A stretch of 64,000 nt of DNA from an uncultured Dehalococcoidia bacterium (GTDB lineage Bacteria > Chloroflexota > Dehalococcoidia > Lucifugimonadales > JAAXIE01): assembly GCA_951813255.1 (NCBI GenBank), contig OX638353.1, positions 1,922,001 through 1,986,000 on the forward strand, written 5' to 3'. The translations under genes and the position numbers were made by a program. The notes below the pieces were generated by a model. The model was not told where the DNA came from and did no database searches. It saw only the letters and a program-made list of their open reading frames with translations. Every line of letters starts with the position of its first letter. Position 1 is the first letter of the stretch. Shown here piece after piece: positions 18,279 to 27,205 of the stretch.

Positions 18279-19319
18279 CTAACTTTCCTTGCGCTCGGCC
18301 CTGGCAATCATCGATTCGACGGCGGGAGAAGCATTGGCGCGCGATATGGTGATCTCCGGATGCTCCCTTTGGAACACCCGAAAAATCTCGTCCGCGAAAG
18401 CCTGCCCAATTATGTCGACGTCGCTGAAGTCCAGAAGCACCTCCGCAAAACGTTCGAACCTTGCCAACACCCGTCTGGCTTGAGACCGCGAAAGCAACTG
18501 CTCCCGTTCGTACTTGGCCAGTTTGATGGGCACGTGAGTCCGCGAGAAGTCGTAGCCGTCCCCAGAAGCGAAACTGTCGAATACCTCCCGCAACGTCTGG
18601 ACGGCGGTGGGACTGATGGACATCGATACCATAGTACCCCCTAAGTCTGGACGCTCCTCAACCTCTATAAGCCAATCGTCTCCACCATTCTCTCTGGCGC
18701 GGCCATAGAATAGCGTGCCAGAGTAGATGCCAAAGTTATCAAACATCCGGGAAGTGAAGAAGATGCCCTCTCCTGTGTGGTTGTCGGGATCTGAGGACAT
18801 CTTGCCTTTCGATAGCTCGAGGAGTGCATGCCGTGCATCATCAAGACCAAATGCCTTCCGAATTTTATTGAACAATCCGACGCCGTCGTCCTGAACAAGC
18901 ATCTGGACCTGGATAGCTGACCGGATTAGGCCTAGTGTCATCCTCTCCGCTTCAGAGTGAGACACTACGTTATTGACCATCTCCAAAACGCCGTGCTGAC
19001 ATATGCTGAGGACGCTCTCGGGAAGGTCCGAGAGAAATGGCGCAAAATGCTCACGCCATACAATGTGCTCCTCGAGGCCTTCATGGACTGGCACCGTCAC
19101 ACGGTTGTTTGATTCCACGAGTTCGTAGTGACGGGCCCTAGTGTTTCCCGACGCCTGAATGAGGCCCTCGCGGACTAGCGAACGCAGATGCTGAGCCACC
19201 GTCTGTCGGCTGACCCCAAATTTCTCTGAGGTCAGCCGTGCAAGATCTGTGGGGTGCTCTTCGACATTACTTAGCAAAAAATGGCGTATTGCTTCTGTTT
19301 GATGGCTTTTAGATACCAT
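18279..19319 (-). CDS. HTH-HATPase-DUF4325 (STAS-like) fusion regulator
   Basis: Single polypeptide of 346 residues with three parts. Residues 1-75 are a winged helix (SRQTVAQHLRSLVREGLI). Residues 85-240 are a GHKL-type ATPase: N-box with E113, N116/N117 and H121, G1 box DDGVG at 144-148, and a GEG loop at 183-185. Residues 260-340 match the STAS-like DUF4325 domain (VLLDFSDVDIIGQAFADEIF). The composition suggests a self-contained partner-switch-like regulator: DNA binding, ATPase/kinase and its STAS-like target in one chain (inference). It is transcribed against its neighbours and lies between two copies of an LLM gene end. Confidence 0.82.
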   Translation of the reverse strand: MVSKSHQTEAIRHFLLSNVEEHPTDLARLTSEKFGVSRQTVAQHLRSLVREGLIQASGNTRARHYELVESNNRVTVPVHEGLEEHIVWREHFAPFLSDLPESVLSICQHGVLEMVNNVVSHSEAERMTLGLIRSAIQVQMLVQDDGVGLFNKIRKAFGLDDARHALLELSKGKMSSDPDNHTGEGIFFTSRMFDNFGIYSGTLFYGRARENGGDDWLIEVEERPDLGGTMVSMSISPTAVQTLREVFDSFASGDGYDFSRTHVPIKLAKYEREQLLSRSQARRVLARFERFAEVLLDFSDVDIIGQAFADEIFRVFQREHPEITISRANASPAVESMIARAERKES

Positions 19320-19469
19320 TTGGCAAAGCCTTGACCTGCGTCTTTTGAAGTGTGCTACACATTATTTTAAGGTTTAGGTTCAGCATTGTCCATCGTCAGA
19401 GCCTTCGATACAATGTGGCGACTCTGACCGAAGTGCGCCCTCATTGATGATTCCATAGAAGCTGAGGTC

Positions 19470-19532
19470 CGGGTTTTGGTTGTTTTCAGTCCAAACCGGG
19501 CTGCGATGAATTTCATGGCGAAGAGGTTTTAG
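19470..19532 (+). pseudogene. Duplicated 3' end of an LLM gene
   Basis: The stretch 19488-19532 encodes SPNRAAMNFMAKRF plus a stop, against SPNRAAIDFMAQGF plus stop at the end of the gene at 17217-18224. Likeness extends a few codons upstream (VVF against IVS) and then stops. It is either the last trace of an LLM paralogue or a target-end duplication made when the HTH-HATPase-DUF4325 module arrived. Confidence 0.75.
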
Positions 19533-19559
19533 GGGTCGTTTGGTGACGAAGAGAGCGGA

Positions 19560-19988
19560 ATGAGGACGGCGGGCTTGATGCTCTTGGCCGTCACTCTTGT
19601 GGGGGTCTTTCTCGCAGGGTGTGGAGGCTGGTCCCCGGATGTGGCAGGGCCGCGGGTGCTTACGGTGGACGAGTATCTGGAGTGGTGTTCAAAGTTTGCA
19701 TCGATGCCGGCACCGGAGACCTATGGCGACGGGGACGAGTTTTATTCGATGATTTACCATGAAGGCAGGGGGTTGAATCCGCCAACAGAGCTTGGGGAGT
19801 ACTCACAGGCTTACGTGGAAGGAGTGAAGCTCATCCGCGATACGGTGAGCACGTTTCCGCCCGAAGAATTCATGGACTTCGATGCGGTCAGGGCCAGGTT
19901 GGACTCGGGCTCTATGGTAGCCCAGCTAGAGGCCGCTCGCGTTGCGTTGCCGGTGGAACTGTCGGATGACCTGACCAACTGCTTCTAA
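19560..19988 (+). CDS. Small lipoprotein, unknown
   Basis: 142-residue protein with a clear lipoprotein signal peptide: hydrophobic stretch and lipobox LAGC, Cys at about 21. The mature part is acidic with helices (TVDEYLEWCSKFASM) and two further Cys, one near the C-terminus (LTNCF), which may pair. No family recognised. It follows the duplicated LLM end and is upstream of the amidohydrolase, with a separate candidate promoter between them. Confidence 0.75.
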   Translation: MRTAGLMLLAVTLVGVFLAGCGGWSPDVAGPRVLTVDEYLEWCSKFASMPAPETYGDGDEFYSMIYHEGRGLNPPTELGEYSQAYVEGVKLIRDTVSTFPPEEFMDFDAVRARLDSGSMVAQLEAARVALPVELSDDLTNCF

Positions 19989-20027
19989 CAGGGATATACA
20001 GGCCCTGGGTGCTGGAAAACGGGCAGA

Positions 20028-20056
20028 TTGCTCTCACAAATTACTCACACTATCTT
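20028..20056 (+). promoter_or_regulatory. Candidate sigma-70 promoter
   Basis: TTGCTC at 20028-20033, 17-base spacer, TATCTT at 20051-20056. It lies 85 bases before the amidohydrolase start at 20141. Confidence 0.4.
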
Positions 20057-20140
20057 CACAGAATGGGATTGACTGGGCCCGGTAGGCGTGGGAGCATGGC
20101 GCGCTGATAGGTCTGCCGGGCAACACATCCACAGGAGGCG

Positions 20141-21244
20141 ATGATGCCGGCTGTTGTCGATGCTGATACTCACATTTTTGAGCCAGTGGAACTCTGGGAC
20201 TACCTGGACAAGGAGTGGTACCTGCGGCGTCCCATTGTGGTGTCCGCTGACTCGGACACGGTGTACAAGAAGTCCCGCTTCTGGATGATCGACGGCAACA
20301 TCTTCCCCAAGTCGGCAGGCAAGGGAGGCTTCCTGCTGGGGACGCCCACGGAGCCGGACGACATTGCGCGGATGCCGGACGTACGGGCGCGGGAGATGCT
20401 GGACATACCGGGCAGGCTTGCAGCCATGGACCAGATGAGGACCGATGTGCAGGTGATATACCCCACTATCTTCCTAGCATACGTGACTGATGACGTGGAC
20501 TTGGAGATCGCCCTGTGCCGGGCGTACAACCGGTTCATGGCAGAGATGTGTCGCCGGGCCAACGGGCGCCTGCGGTGGCTGGTGGTGCCGCCGCTGCGGT
20601 CGGTGGATGCGACGCTGGAGGAGGCGAACTTCGGGAAGGAGAACGGCGCTGTGGGCCTCTTTTTCCGGGGGATAGAGCGGGACCGGACGTTGGACGACCC
20701 TTATTTCTTCCCGGTGTACGAGGAGGCTGCCAACCTGGATATGCCGGTGTGCGTGCATACGGGAGCGGGCTGCCCTGCTTTCACGGCGGTGTTCGACGTG
20801 ACCCGGAGCCACACGTTTCCTCATACGAGGACGCTGCCCTTGATGGCGTTCCGGAACATAGTGGCCAACAAAATACCGGAGATGTACCCGGAACTGAGAT
20901 TTGCGTTCATCGAGGCAGGGACGTCGTGGGTGCCATACGTGCTGCATGCGCTGAGGGGTGTGTTCGGCGGGTCGCCTGATGAGTGGGGGCCCAAGTTGTT
21001 CCAGGACTATCGCTTGTACACGACCTACGAGGAGTGGGAAGACCTGCCCTATCTGGTCAACTTCACTGGCGAGGACAACATCGTGGTGGGGTCGGACTGG
21101 GGGCATCACGGCGGCCGAGGCAAGGGGGGTGATCCCTCGGGCCAGCCGGATGTGTTCGATAACATGCGGGCGCGAGAGGATGTGCCAAGCCGGGTTATCG
21201 AGAAGATGCTCTCGGACAACCCGTGCAAGCTGTATAGTATTTAG
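20141..21244 (+). CDS. Amidohydrolase-2 family metal-dependent hydrolase/decarboxylase
   Basis: TIM-barrel protein of 367 residues in the ACMSD/gamma-resorcylate decarboxylase group. DADTHIFEP at 7-15 corresponds to the metal-binding DxHxxxP. MPVCVHTGAG supplies the mid-barrel His, FIEAGTSWVP the later strand, and VVGSDWGHH with NPCKLYSI at the end gives the metal-binding Asp. The start has two adjacent ATGs behind AGGAGG; either is possible. Likely acts on an aromatic or carboxylated substrate in the same catabolic network. Confidence 0.87.
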   Translation: MMPAVVDADTHIFEPVELWDYLDKEWYLRRPIVVSADSDTVYKKSRFWMIDGNIFPKSAGKGGFLLGTPTEPDDIARMPDVRAREMLDIPGRLAAMDQMRTDVQVIYPTIFLAYVTDDVDLEIALCRAYNRFMAEMCRRANGRLRWLVVPPLRSVDATLEEANFGKENGAVGLFFRGIERDRTLDDPYFFPVYEEAANLDMPVCVHTGAGCPAFTAVFDVTRSHTFPHTRTLPLMAFRNIVANKIPEMYPELRFAFIEAGTSWVPYVLHALRGVFGGSPDEWGPKLFQDYRLYTTYEEWEDLPYLVNFTGEDNIVVGSDWGHHGGRGKGGDPSGQPDVFDNMRAREDVPSRVIEKMLSDNPCKLYSI

Positions 21245-21311
21245 AGAGGGGTTAGAAGCCGTACGACCCACCGCAAGCGTCCGGTATAGACTCAGAAGGA
21301 CTTCACACCGA

Positions 21312-21572
21312 ATGGCGAAGACGATACAGCCCAAGATCAGCCTTTGCTCCACATGCAAGCTGCGACTGGAAGAATACAAAGCTGCGATGACATCAGGTAG
21401 AATCTCGGAGAAAGAGGCTCTGCGTAACGCGGTGCGTGACTGCGACACGGAGGATTACAGGTTCTTCTATCCATTCGGGTTTTCCAAGCACGGGGTCACC
21501 TTCGTGGCCGAAGAAGAGGCGGCTAGGCGAAAGGCCCAGGGTCGACGACTAACGCCCAAGGTGCATGGCTGA
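21312..21572 (+). CDS. Small hypothetical protein with CxxC
   Basis: 86-residue protein starting MAKTIQPKISLCSTCK. The CSTC pair at 12-15 may hold a metal, but no second pair is present. The remainder is charged and helical with an aromatic patch (YRFFYPFGFSKHGVTFV). No family recognised. ATG 21312 is the first good start; the open frame upstream overlaps the amidohydrolase and is spurious. Confidence 0.6.
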   Translation: MAKTIQPKISLCSTCKLRLEEYKAAMTSGRISEKEALRNAVRDCDTEDYRFFYPFGFSKHGVTFVAEEEAARRKAQGRRLTPKVHG

Positions 21573-21631
21573 CCACTCTACCCACAATTCCCCAAAGTCC
21601 CTCACAATGCACTGCGGATTGAGATGAAGCG

Positions 21632-21904
21632 GTGCTCGTTTTCCAGATAATGGCGTTGTACACGGCGCGGGCCTCCTTGGGCATAGCACGCATGGCCATG
21701 AGTGTGTCCCGGGCGGCTGTGGGGCAGCGCGATCGTCAGGAGATATGGCAGCGGGACCGAGCCTTTTACGTGTCTCGAATGATGTGGCTCGCCATGCGGT
21801 TGATGGTGGCACAGGTAGCATTGGGCGTTGCTGAAGCCGCCTCCGACTTTGCGGGATGGATATCGGGTATGGACTCGGATGACGACCCCGGCAGAGGAAG
21901 GTAA
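21632..21904 (+). CDS. Possible small hypothetical protein
   Basis: Open frame of 90 codons starting with GTG. It has a moderately amphipathic Met/Ala-rich helix (RMMWLAMRLMVAQVALGVAEAA) and an acidic end. No ribosome site is convincing and no family is recognised; a competing minus-strand frame is also open. Listed because the 380-base gap between neighbours is otherwise empty. Confidence 0.35.
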   Translation: MLVFQIMALYTARASLGIARMAMSVSRAAVGQRDRQEIWQRDRAFYVSRMMWLAMRLMVAQVALGVAEAASDFAGWISGMDSDDDPGRGR

Positions 21905-21951
21905 TCGCATACATATATATGCGATCATTTGCCAATGATTGAGGTGAGTGA

Positions 21952-22908
21952 ATGACCACAGCGCAACCTCTGGGAAGAATAGAGCGGCTTGACCCAAGAG
22001 ACGTCTGGCCTAACGAGGCTCGAAACTTCACCCCTTGGCTTGCCGACCACATCGAGGAGCTCGGTGGGGCCCTAGGCCTGGAGTTGGAGAAATACTCTTC
22101 GGAAGCTCCTGTCGGCGACTTCTCGTTAGATATCCTTGCGAGAGACATTGGCAGGGACCGGCCTGTCATCATAGAGAACCAGTTAGAGCAGACCAACCAT
22201 AGCCATCTGGGCCAGTTGCTCACCTACGCTGCCGGCTATGATGCCGGTGTGGTGATTTGGATCGCCAAAGAGTTCAGAGACGAGCACCGCGCAGCTCTGG
22301 ACTTACTGAACCGACACACCGATGATGAGATAGAATTCTTCGGAGTCGTTGTCGAGGTATGGCGTATTGCAGAGTCACCGCCTGCGCCGAATCTCAAGGT
22401 CGTTGTCGCTCCCAATGAGTGGGGGAGACAGGTCAAGCAGGCTGCTGACAACCGGCGCGATGGAGAGTCGTCGGAGAGAGAAGTAAAGTATCGCAGCTTC
22501 TATCAGCCCTTGTTTGATACCCTGAGACAGAAACACCTCTTGCCCAAGAGAAGAGAAGCTGGAAAATCTGGACACGCTTTTGCATCCAGTGCTCGCTGCG
22601 GTCAGTACTATGCTCATTTTGAGAGGCAGCGAACTGTGAGCGTCGGGGTGTGGATTGATGGTGCGGACAAGGACACTAACCACGATCGCTTTGATACCCT
22701 AGAACAGTATCATGATGAGATAGACGCTCAGCTGGGCGAGTTAAGTTGGGAGAGGAGAGAGGAACGTCTCGCTCCTCGAATAGCGGCTTACAGAGACGGC
22801 TCCATTGACGATGACGAGAACACATTGATGGATATACGCGAGTGGATGGCGGAGCGGCTTCTGGCACTCAAGAAGGAGTTCAACCCAAGGCTTGAAGAAC
22901 TTAACTAA
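21952..22908 (+). CDS. PD-(D/E)XK-like nuclease, DUF4268-type
   Basis: 318 residues. The N-terminal half shows a nuclease-fold core: VGDFSLDILA (D56/D60), VIIENQLE (E75-N-Q77), then HLGQLLTYAAG (Q88, Y92), which matches the restriction-endonuclease-like fold with Q replacing the usual K of ExK. The C-terminal half is the DUF4268-like part with FYQPLFDTLRQ and a WERREERLAPRIA segment. The role is unknown; members are often found near defence or mobile genes. Start at ATG 21952 with GAGGTGAG upstream. It stands alone before the HpaB-like gene. Confidence 0.75.
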   Translation: MTTAQPLGRIERLDPRDVWPNEARNFTPWLADHIEELGGALGLELEKYSSEAPVGDFSLDILARDIGRDRPVIIENQLEQTNHSHLGQLLTYAAGYDAGVVIWIAKEFRDEHRAALDLLNRHTDDEIEFFGVVVEVWRIAESPPAPNLKVVVAPNEWGRQVKQAADNRRDGESSEREVKYRSFYQPLFDTLRQKHLLPKRREAGKSGHAFASSARCGQYYAHFERQRTVSVGVWIDGADKDTNHDRFDTLEQYHDEIDAQLGELSWERREERLAPRIAAYRDGSIDDDENTLMDIREWMAERLLALKKEFNPRLEELN

Positions 22909-22926
22909 GCTAGGTCGACAGAGGCT

Positions 22927-24384
22927 ATGACCAGAACTGGCGCACAGTACATGGAAAGCCTGCGGGACGGACGCACCATCTATCTGGATGGCGCGTTGGT
23001 GCAGGACCCAGGCACCCATCCTAGCTATCGGAATGCGGTGCGGTCGGTGGCCCGCTTGTATGACTTTCAGGCGGCGCCGGAGAACCGGGAGTTGATGACT
23101 TTTGCCTCGCCTGATACCGGGGAGGCGGTGGGGCGGTGTTGGCAGCTTCCGACCTCTTATGAGGAACTGGTGAAGCGGCGGCTTAGCTTGGCGGCTTGGG
23201 CTGAGGGTAGCTATGGGTTCTTCGGGCGGTCTCCGGACCATGTGGCGTCGTGCTTGTGCGGGATGATGATGGGCATTGATGTGTTCAGGGAGCATGGTGA
23301 AGAACGGGCCAAGGCACTGCAAAACTATTTCGTTTATGTGCGTGAGAACGACCTGTATGTCACGTACGTGATCGTGAATCCTCAGGCGAACCGTTCCAAG
23401 CCGGCGTCAGAGCAGGAGGATGAGTACTTGGTGGCGGGCATCTGCGATGAGGACTCGCAGGGGATCACCATCAAGGGCGCTAAGATGCTTGGTACCGGGT
23501 CGGTGATGGCGAACGAGGTGCTGGTGACCACCATGGCGCCACTGAGGGAGGGCGAGGAGAAGTACGCCTTCACTGCTGCGGTGCCGTTGGGGGCCAAGGG
23601 CGTCAAGATCCTGTCGCGGAAGTCGTACGAGTCGACGGCTGTGTCGGAGTTCGATAACCCGCTTTCGAGCCAGTTCGATGAGAACGATGCGGTGATCTAC
23701 TTCGATGAAGTGAAGGTGCCGTGGGAGCGGGTGTTCGTGTACCGGGACGTGCCGATGTGCCAGGCGCAGTGGCATACGGCGCCGACGCATGTGTTTCAGA
23801 ACTATCAAGCGCAAGTGCGGTTTATGGTGAAGCTGCGGTTTCTGCTGGGACTGGCACGTAGGATCGCGGAGACCAACGGGATCATATCCATCCCACCGGT
23901 GGTTACTACGCTGGGGCAACTGGCGGCCGAGACATCGATGATCGAGGGGCTGGTCAAGGGAATGGAGGCGTCGGGGAGACAGTACGGACCGTATTATGTG
24001 CCGGATACGCAGCTGCTGTATTCGGCGCAGGTGCTGTCGCAGCAGATATATCCCAAGATCGTGCATACGATCAGGGACCTGGCAGGCGGGGGGATGATAA
24101 TGACCCCATCGTCTGTGGCCGATTTCCTGAACCCTGAGATCGCGCCCTATGTGGAGGCCACCCAGAAGTCGCCGGTAGTGGATTCCATTGAGCGGGTGAA
24201 GCTGTTCAAGCTGGCTTGGGATGCCATAGGCTCGGAGTTCGGCTCGCGGCATGAGCAGTATGAGATGTTCTATGGCGGGAACTCCATAAGCACACGGGGC
24301 CACGCCTACCGTACGTATGACTGGGACAACGTAGGCGAGATGGTCGACCGGCTTCTTTCGAGCTACGACCTGCCTCAGGCTTGA
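22927..24384 (+). CDS. 4-hydroxyphenylacetate 3-hydroxylase (HpaB) family protein
   Basis: 485 residues with the HpaB fold: N-terminal TGAQYMESLRDGR, then RSPDHVASCLCGM, IKGAKMLGTGSVMANEVLV in the beta domain, and RDLAGGGMIMTPSS in the helical C-domain. The family comprises FADH2-using aromatic hydroxylases and 4-hydroxybutyryl-CoA dehydratases. The Fe-S cysteines of the dehydratase are not obvious, so hydroxylase is favoured. A flavin reductase partner is not adjacent. Only 18 bases separate it from the nuclease gene, probably by chance. Confidence 0.88.
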   Translation: MTRTGAQYMESLRDGRTIYLDGALVQDPGTHPSYRNAVRSVARLYDFQAAPENRELMTFASPDTGEAVGRCWQLPTSYEELVKRRLSLAAWAEGSYGFFGRSPDHVASCLCGMMMGIDVFREHGEERAKALQNYFVYVRENDLYVTYVIVNPQANRSKPASEQEDEYLVAGICDEDSQGITIKGAKMLGTGSVMANEVLVTTMAPLREGEEKYAFTAAVPLGAKGVKILSRKSYESTAVSEFDNPLSSQFDENDAVIYFDEVKVPWERVFVYRDVPMCQAQWHTAPTHVFQNYQAQVRFMVKLRFLLGLARRIAETNGIISIPPVVTTLGQLAAETSMIEGLVKGMEASGRQYGPYYVPDTQLLYSAQVLSQQIYPKIVHTIRDLAGGGMIMTPSSVADFLNPEIAPYVEATQKSPVVDSIERVKLFKLAWDAIGSEFGSRHEQYEMFYGGNSISTRGHAYRTYDWDNVGEMVDRLLSSYDLPQA

Positions 24385-24393
24385 GGCAGCGCT

Positions 24394-26175
24394 CTAGCGG
24401 TTCCTCGTAATCACGTCCAGCAGGGCTGGGCGTCCCTCTTCCGTCACCACCTTCAAGGCCCGTTGCAGGGCTGGCATCAGGTGATCGGGCTGATCAATGG
24501 GGCCTTCGGCGTATACCCCACAGGAGCGGGCCATCGTCGCGAAGTCGACTGGCGGGCCCTCTATGCGAATTCCGACCACACGATTTTCCACGGAGCGACC
24601 CCGGGCACGGGCGATGTCGGCTTGGTGTTCCTCGTCGTTGTAGTAGGAGCGGTTGTTGTACATCACGACCAGCAATGGTATCCGGTGATGTACTGCGGTC
24701 CAGAGGGCGGCGGGGTTGAAGAGGTAGTCGCCGTCGGCTTGGAAGTCGACGCACAGGCGACCTGTGCCCCGGTTGGCCAAAGCCACGCCGAGGGACCGGC
24801 CGATGCCGTTACCCAAGCCCCCTCTGGCTGAGTGGTACTGGTAGGGCTCACGTATATCCCAGATACGGCGTGCCCAGCCTCGCAGGTCGTTGTCCGTGAG
24901 CACCCAGTCGTGTTCCCAGACCGCATCTCTCACCTGTTGCGCCAGCAGGGGCAAGGCTATGGGTGAGTCGCTGGCTGAGCCGGCTACGGCGGCCTCGGTC
25001 TCGCGGGCCAGTTCCTCGTGCTCGGCCCTGAGGCGGTTGCTGCGCTCTTCGATGGTACTAGCCATGCCAGGCTGCTCGGCCAGTTTCTTCTGGCAGAGAT
25101 CGGCTAGGGCTGGGATTGCCAAGGCCGTATCGGCGGCGATGGGGACGTCTACCGGGTAGAGGCGACCGTAGTCGTCGGCCCAACTGCGGACGATGTACTG
25201 GCGGAGAGAGATGTCGATAATCCGGGCGTTTTCGCCTGCGAGGTCGCTGGCGACGCGGTTCACGCGGTCGGTGGTGGTGAGGGCCTGCTGGATGTCGAAC
25301 ACGTCGAGGCAGAGAATCACGTCGGCGTGGGAGATGAGGCGACTGGTTGCGCCGCTGAGGTTGAGGTGGTGCTGGCTGGGGAAGTTGAAGAGGTCGCCCA
25401 TGTCGACGACGGGCAGGGCGAGGGTTTCGGCTAGGCGCTGGAGACCGTCGACTGCTTCTTTGGACTTGCCAAGGTAGTCGGCTACCACCACGGGGCGCTG
25501 GGCTCCCATCAACAGGTCCGCAGCGCGTTCCAAGGCCTGTGGGTCGGCTTGAACTCTGCTGGGAAGGTCGAAGCGGGAGGGATCGGGCAGGATGAAGGGC
25601 TCGTCCAGCTTCTGCTCCTGGATGGCAGCGTCAAAGCAGACGTACACCGGGCCCTGGGGATTCATGGATGCCAATTGGTGGGCGCGGTAGAGGGACTCGG
25701 GGATGCTGGCTACGCTGGCGGGCTGGTCGTCCCACTTGACGAAACCCCGGACGGCATCGCCCTGCACCAATGCAGTATGAATCCAATCGATCCACGGGCG
25801 TCGCTGCTCGACAGCCATGGGTCCGGTGCCACCCAGCACCAACATGCCGGCGCGGTCCTGCCATGCGTTGAACATGGCGTTTGTGGCGTGGAGCAGGCCC
25901 ACGATGTTGTGGACGGCGGCGCCCATGATCTTGCCGGCGGCCCGACCATAGCCGTGGGCGATGGATGTGGCGATACCCTCGTGGGTGCAGAGGATGGTCT
26001 CAGGCTTGGTGTTGCCACCGTAGTTGACCATGGAGTCGTGGAGGCCGCGGAAGGTGGCGCCGGGGTTGAGGGATACATAGTCGATTTCCAGGTCTCGGAG
26101 GACGTCGACGATGACGTCGGAGCCGTATTCGGCTTTGCTCGTGCGTGGACCGGGCCGGTTGGTGGCAGTTGCCAT
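24394..26175 (-). CDS. ThDP-dependent enzyme, acetolactate synthase/benzoylformate decarboxylase type
   Basis: 593 residues with three ThDP-enzyme domains. The catalytic Glu is E66 in CTHEGIA. The central domain is about 190-340. The C-terminal ThDP/Mg motif is ADGDYLFNPAALW followed by VMYNNRSYYND. The N-terminal pattern LNPGATFRGLHDS resembles the benzoylformate/phosphonopyruvate decarboxylase side. The exact 2-oxoacid substrate is unknown. ATG 26175 has AAAGGA upstream. It converges with the HpaB-like gene. Confidence 0.88.
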   Translation of the reverse strand: MATATNRPGPRTSKAEYGSDVIVDVLRDLEIDYVSLNPGATFRGLHDSMVNYGGNTKPETILCTHEGIATSIAHGYGRAAGKIMGAAVHNIVGLLHATNAMFNAWQDRAGMLVLGGTGPMAVEQRRPWIDWIHTALVQGDAVRGFVKWDDQPASVASIPESLYRAHQLASMNPQGPVYVCFDAAIQEQKLDEPFILPDPSRFDLPSRVQADPQALERAADLLMGAQRPVVVADYLGKSKEAVDGLQRLAETLALPVVDMGDLFNFPSQHHLNLSGATSRLISHADVILCLDVFDIQQALTTTDRVNRVASDLAGENARIIDISLRQYIVRSWADDYGRLYPVDVPIAADTALAIPALADLCQKKLAEQPGMASTIEERSNRLRAEHEELARETEAAVAGSASDSPIALPLLAQQVRDAVWEHDWVLTDNDLRGWARRIWDIREPYQYHSARGGLGNGIGRSLGVALANRGTGRLCVDFQADGDYLFNPAALWTAVHHRIPLLVVMYNNRSYYNDEEHQADIARARGRSVENRVVGIRIEGPPVDFATMARSCGVYAEGPIDQPDHLMPALQRALKVVTEEGRPALLDVITRNR

Positions 26176-26260
26176 AGGTGTTGTTCCTTTCCTAGCAACG
26201 GGGCTTGTTGCTGGTGGGGACTAGCGTAGCTCACGGCACTCAACAAAGACAATCGTGCCG

Positions 26261-26266
26261 TATAAT
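26261..26266 (+). promoter_or_regulatory. Candidate -10 box TATAAT
   Basis: Perfect TATAAT 57 bases before the ATG at 26323. The -35 region is poor (TCAACA at a 15-base spacer). Confidence 0.4.
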
Positions 26267-26322
26267 GTCGGGCAAGAAAGCAGACGGCAAGAGGCCCCTA
26301 CGAGGAGCAATAGAGGTCCAAT

Positions 26323-26730
26323 ATGAGCACGAATCCGACTGCTGACGCGCCTGAAGGAATCCCATGGTATGAGCGGTTGCCGGATCCTCCTGAACCTGAA
26401 GACTTCTTCGAAATGGAATCGCGGGCGAAATCGGCGGAAGCCTGGGCCGAGGCTGAGTTGGCTGCCCGCCGAGCTGCTGAAGCCGCCAAGAACCAGCCAG
26501 TTGACACCGAGACTCAAGCTGCGGCCGCTTGGGCTGCCTGCCGGGCAGCCGAGGCGCGCGCCGACCATGCCGAACTGAGACGCAAGGCTGAGCAGGCTGC
26601 CCGTTGCAACGCGGAACACCTCTACGGGAACCTCAAGCGATTGTTCGACGAAGATAAAGCCACTCTACGCAAGGCGCGAGACCACGTCCGAGAACTTGAG
26701 GCGGAACTGGAGCGCCGGGCGCAGTCCTGA
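26323..26730 (+). CDS. Alanine-rich coiled-coil hypothetical protein
   Basis: 135-residue acidic protein, nearly all helical after the first 25 residues. Runs of Ala/Glu/Arg with heptad-like spacing (AEAWAEAELAARRAAEAA and ELEAELERRA) suggest a coiled coil. No family recognised. Its TGA overlaps the ATG of the thioesterase gene by one base, which suggests the two are co-translated. Confidence 0.65.
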   Translation: MSTNPTADAPEGIPWYERLPDPPEPEDFFEMESRAKSAEAWAEAELAARRAAEAAKNQPVDTETQAAAAWAACRAAEARADHAELRRKAEQAARCNAEHLYGNLKRLFDEDKATLRKARDHVRELEAELERRAQS

Positions 26731-27170
26731 TGTCTGTCGAGGAACAGCAGCCGAACCTGTCTGACACAAGCTCCAGCATAAGCGCAGCCGATCAAGTCGA
26801 GTCGTTCGATGAGTTGTTGGGGGCGGAGCGTTTGGATTCGGGGCCGGGTTGGGCCCGACTGAGGATGCCGATCAAGCCCCGGCACATTCCAACAAAGTCG
26901 GGGCGAATCCAAGGCGGCATCGTGATGGCGTTGGCGGACACCGCGATCACGCGGGCTTTGTTCACCCTTCTCCCAGAAGGGCAGCGCATCGTCACCGTTG
27001 AGCTCAAAATCAACTTCATCGGACCGGTAAGCGAGGGAGCGTTGATTGCTGAGGGGAGAGTGATCCGCAAGGGGGGCACTCTAGCCGTCGGGGATGTGAC
27101 CGTATCGGACGAGGCTGGCGCCGTAATCGCTCAAGGCTTGGGCACATGGATGATGGTCGGGTCCAGGTAA
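26730..27170 (+). CDS. Hotdog-fold (PaaI-type) thioesterase
   Basis: 146-residue hotdog protein. The PaaI-type core reads GRIQGGIVMALADTAITRA, with the conserved G-G-x-x-x-x-L-A-D helix, then VELKINFIGPVSEG as the central strand. It likely hydrolyses an acyl- or aryl-CoA. The start overlaps the preceding stop by one base. Confidence 0.85.
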   Translation: MSVEEQQPNLSDTSSSISAADQVESFDELLGAERLDSGPGWARLRMPIKPRHIPTKSGRIQGGIVMALADTAITRALFTLLPEGQRIVTVELKINFIGPVSEGALIAEGRVIRKGGTLAVGDVTVSDEAGAVIAQGLGTWMMVGSR

Positions 27171-27205
27171 TTCCAACCACCTAACCTCTGCAAGGGAGGG
27201 TTACG

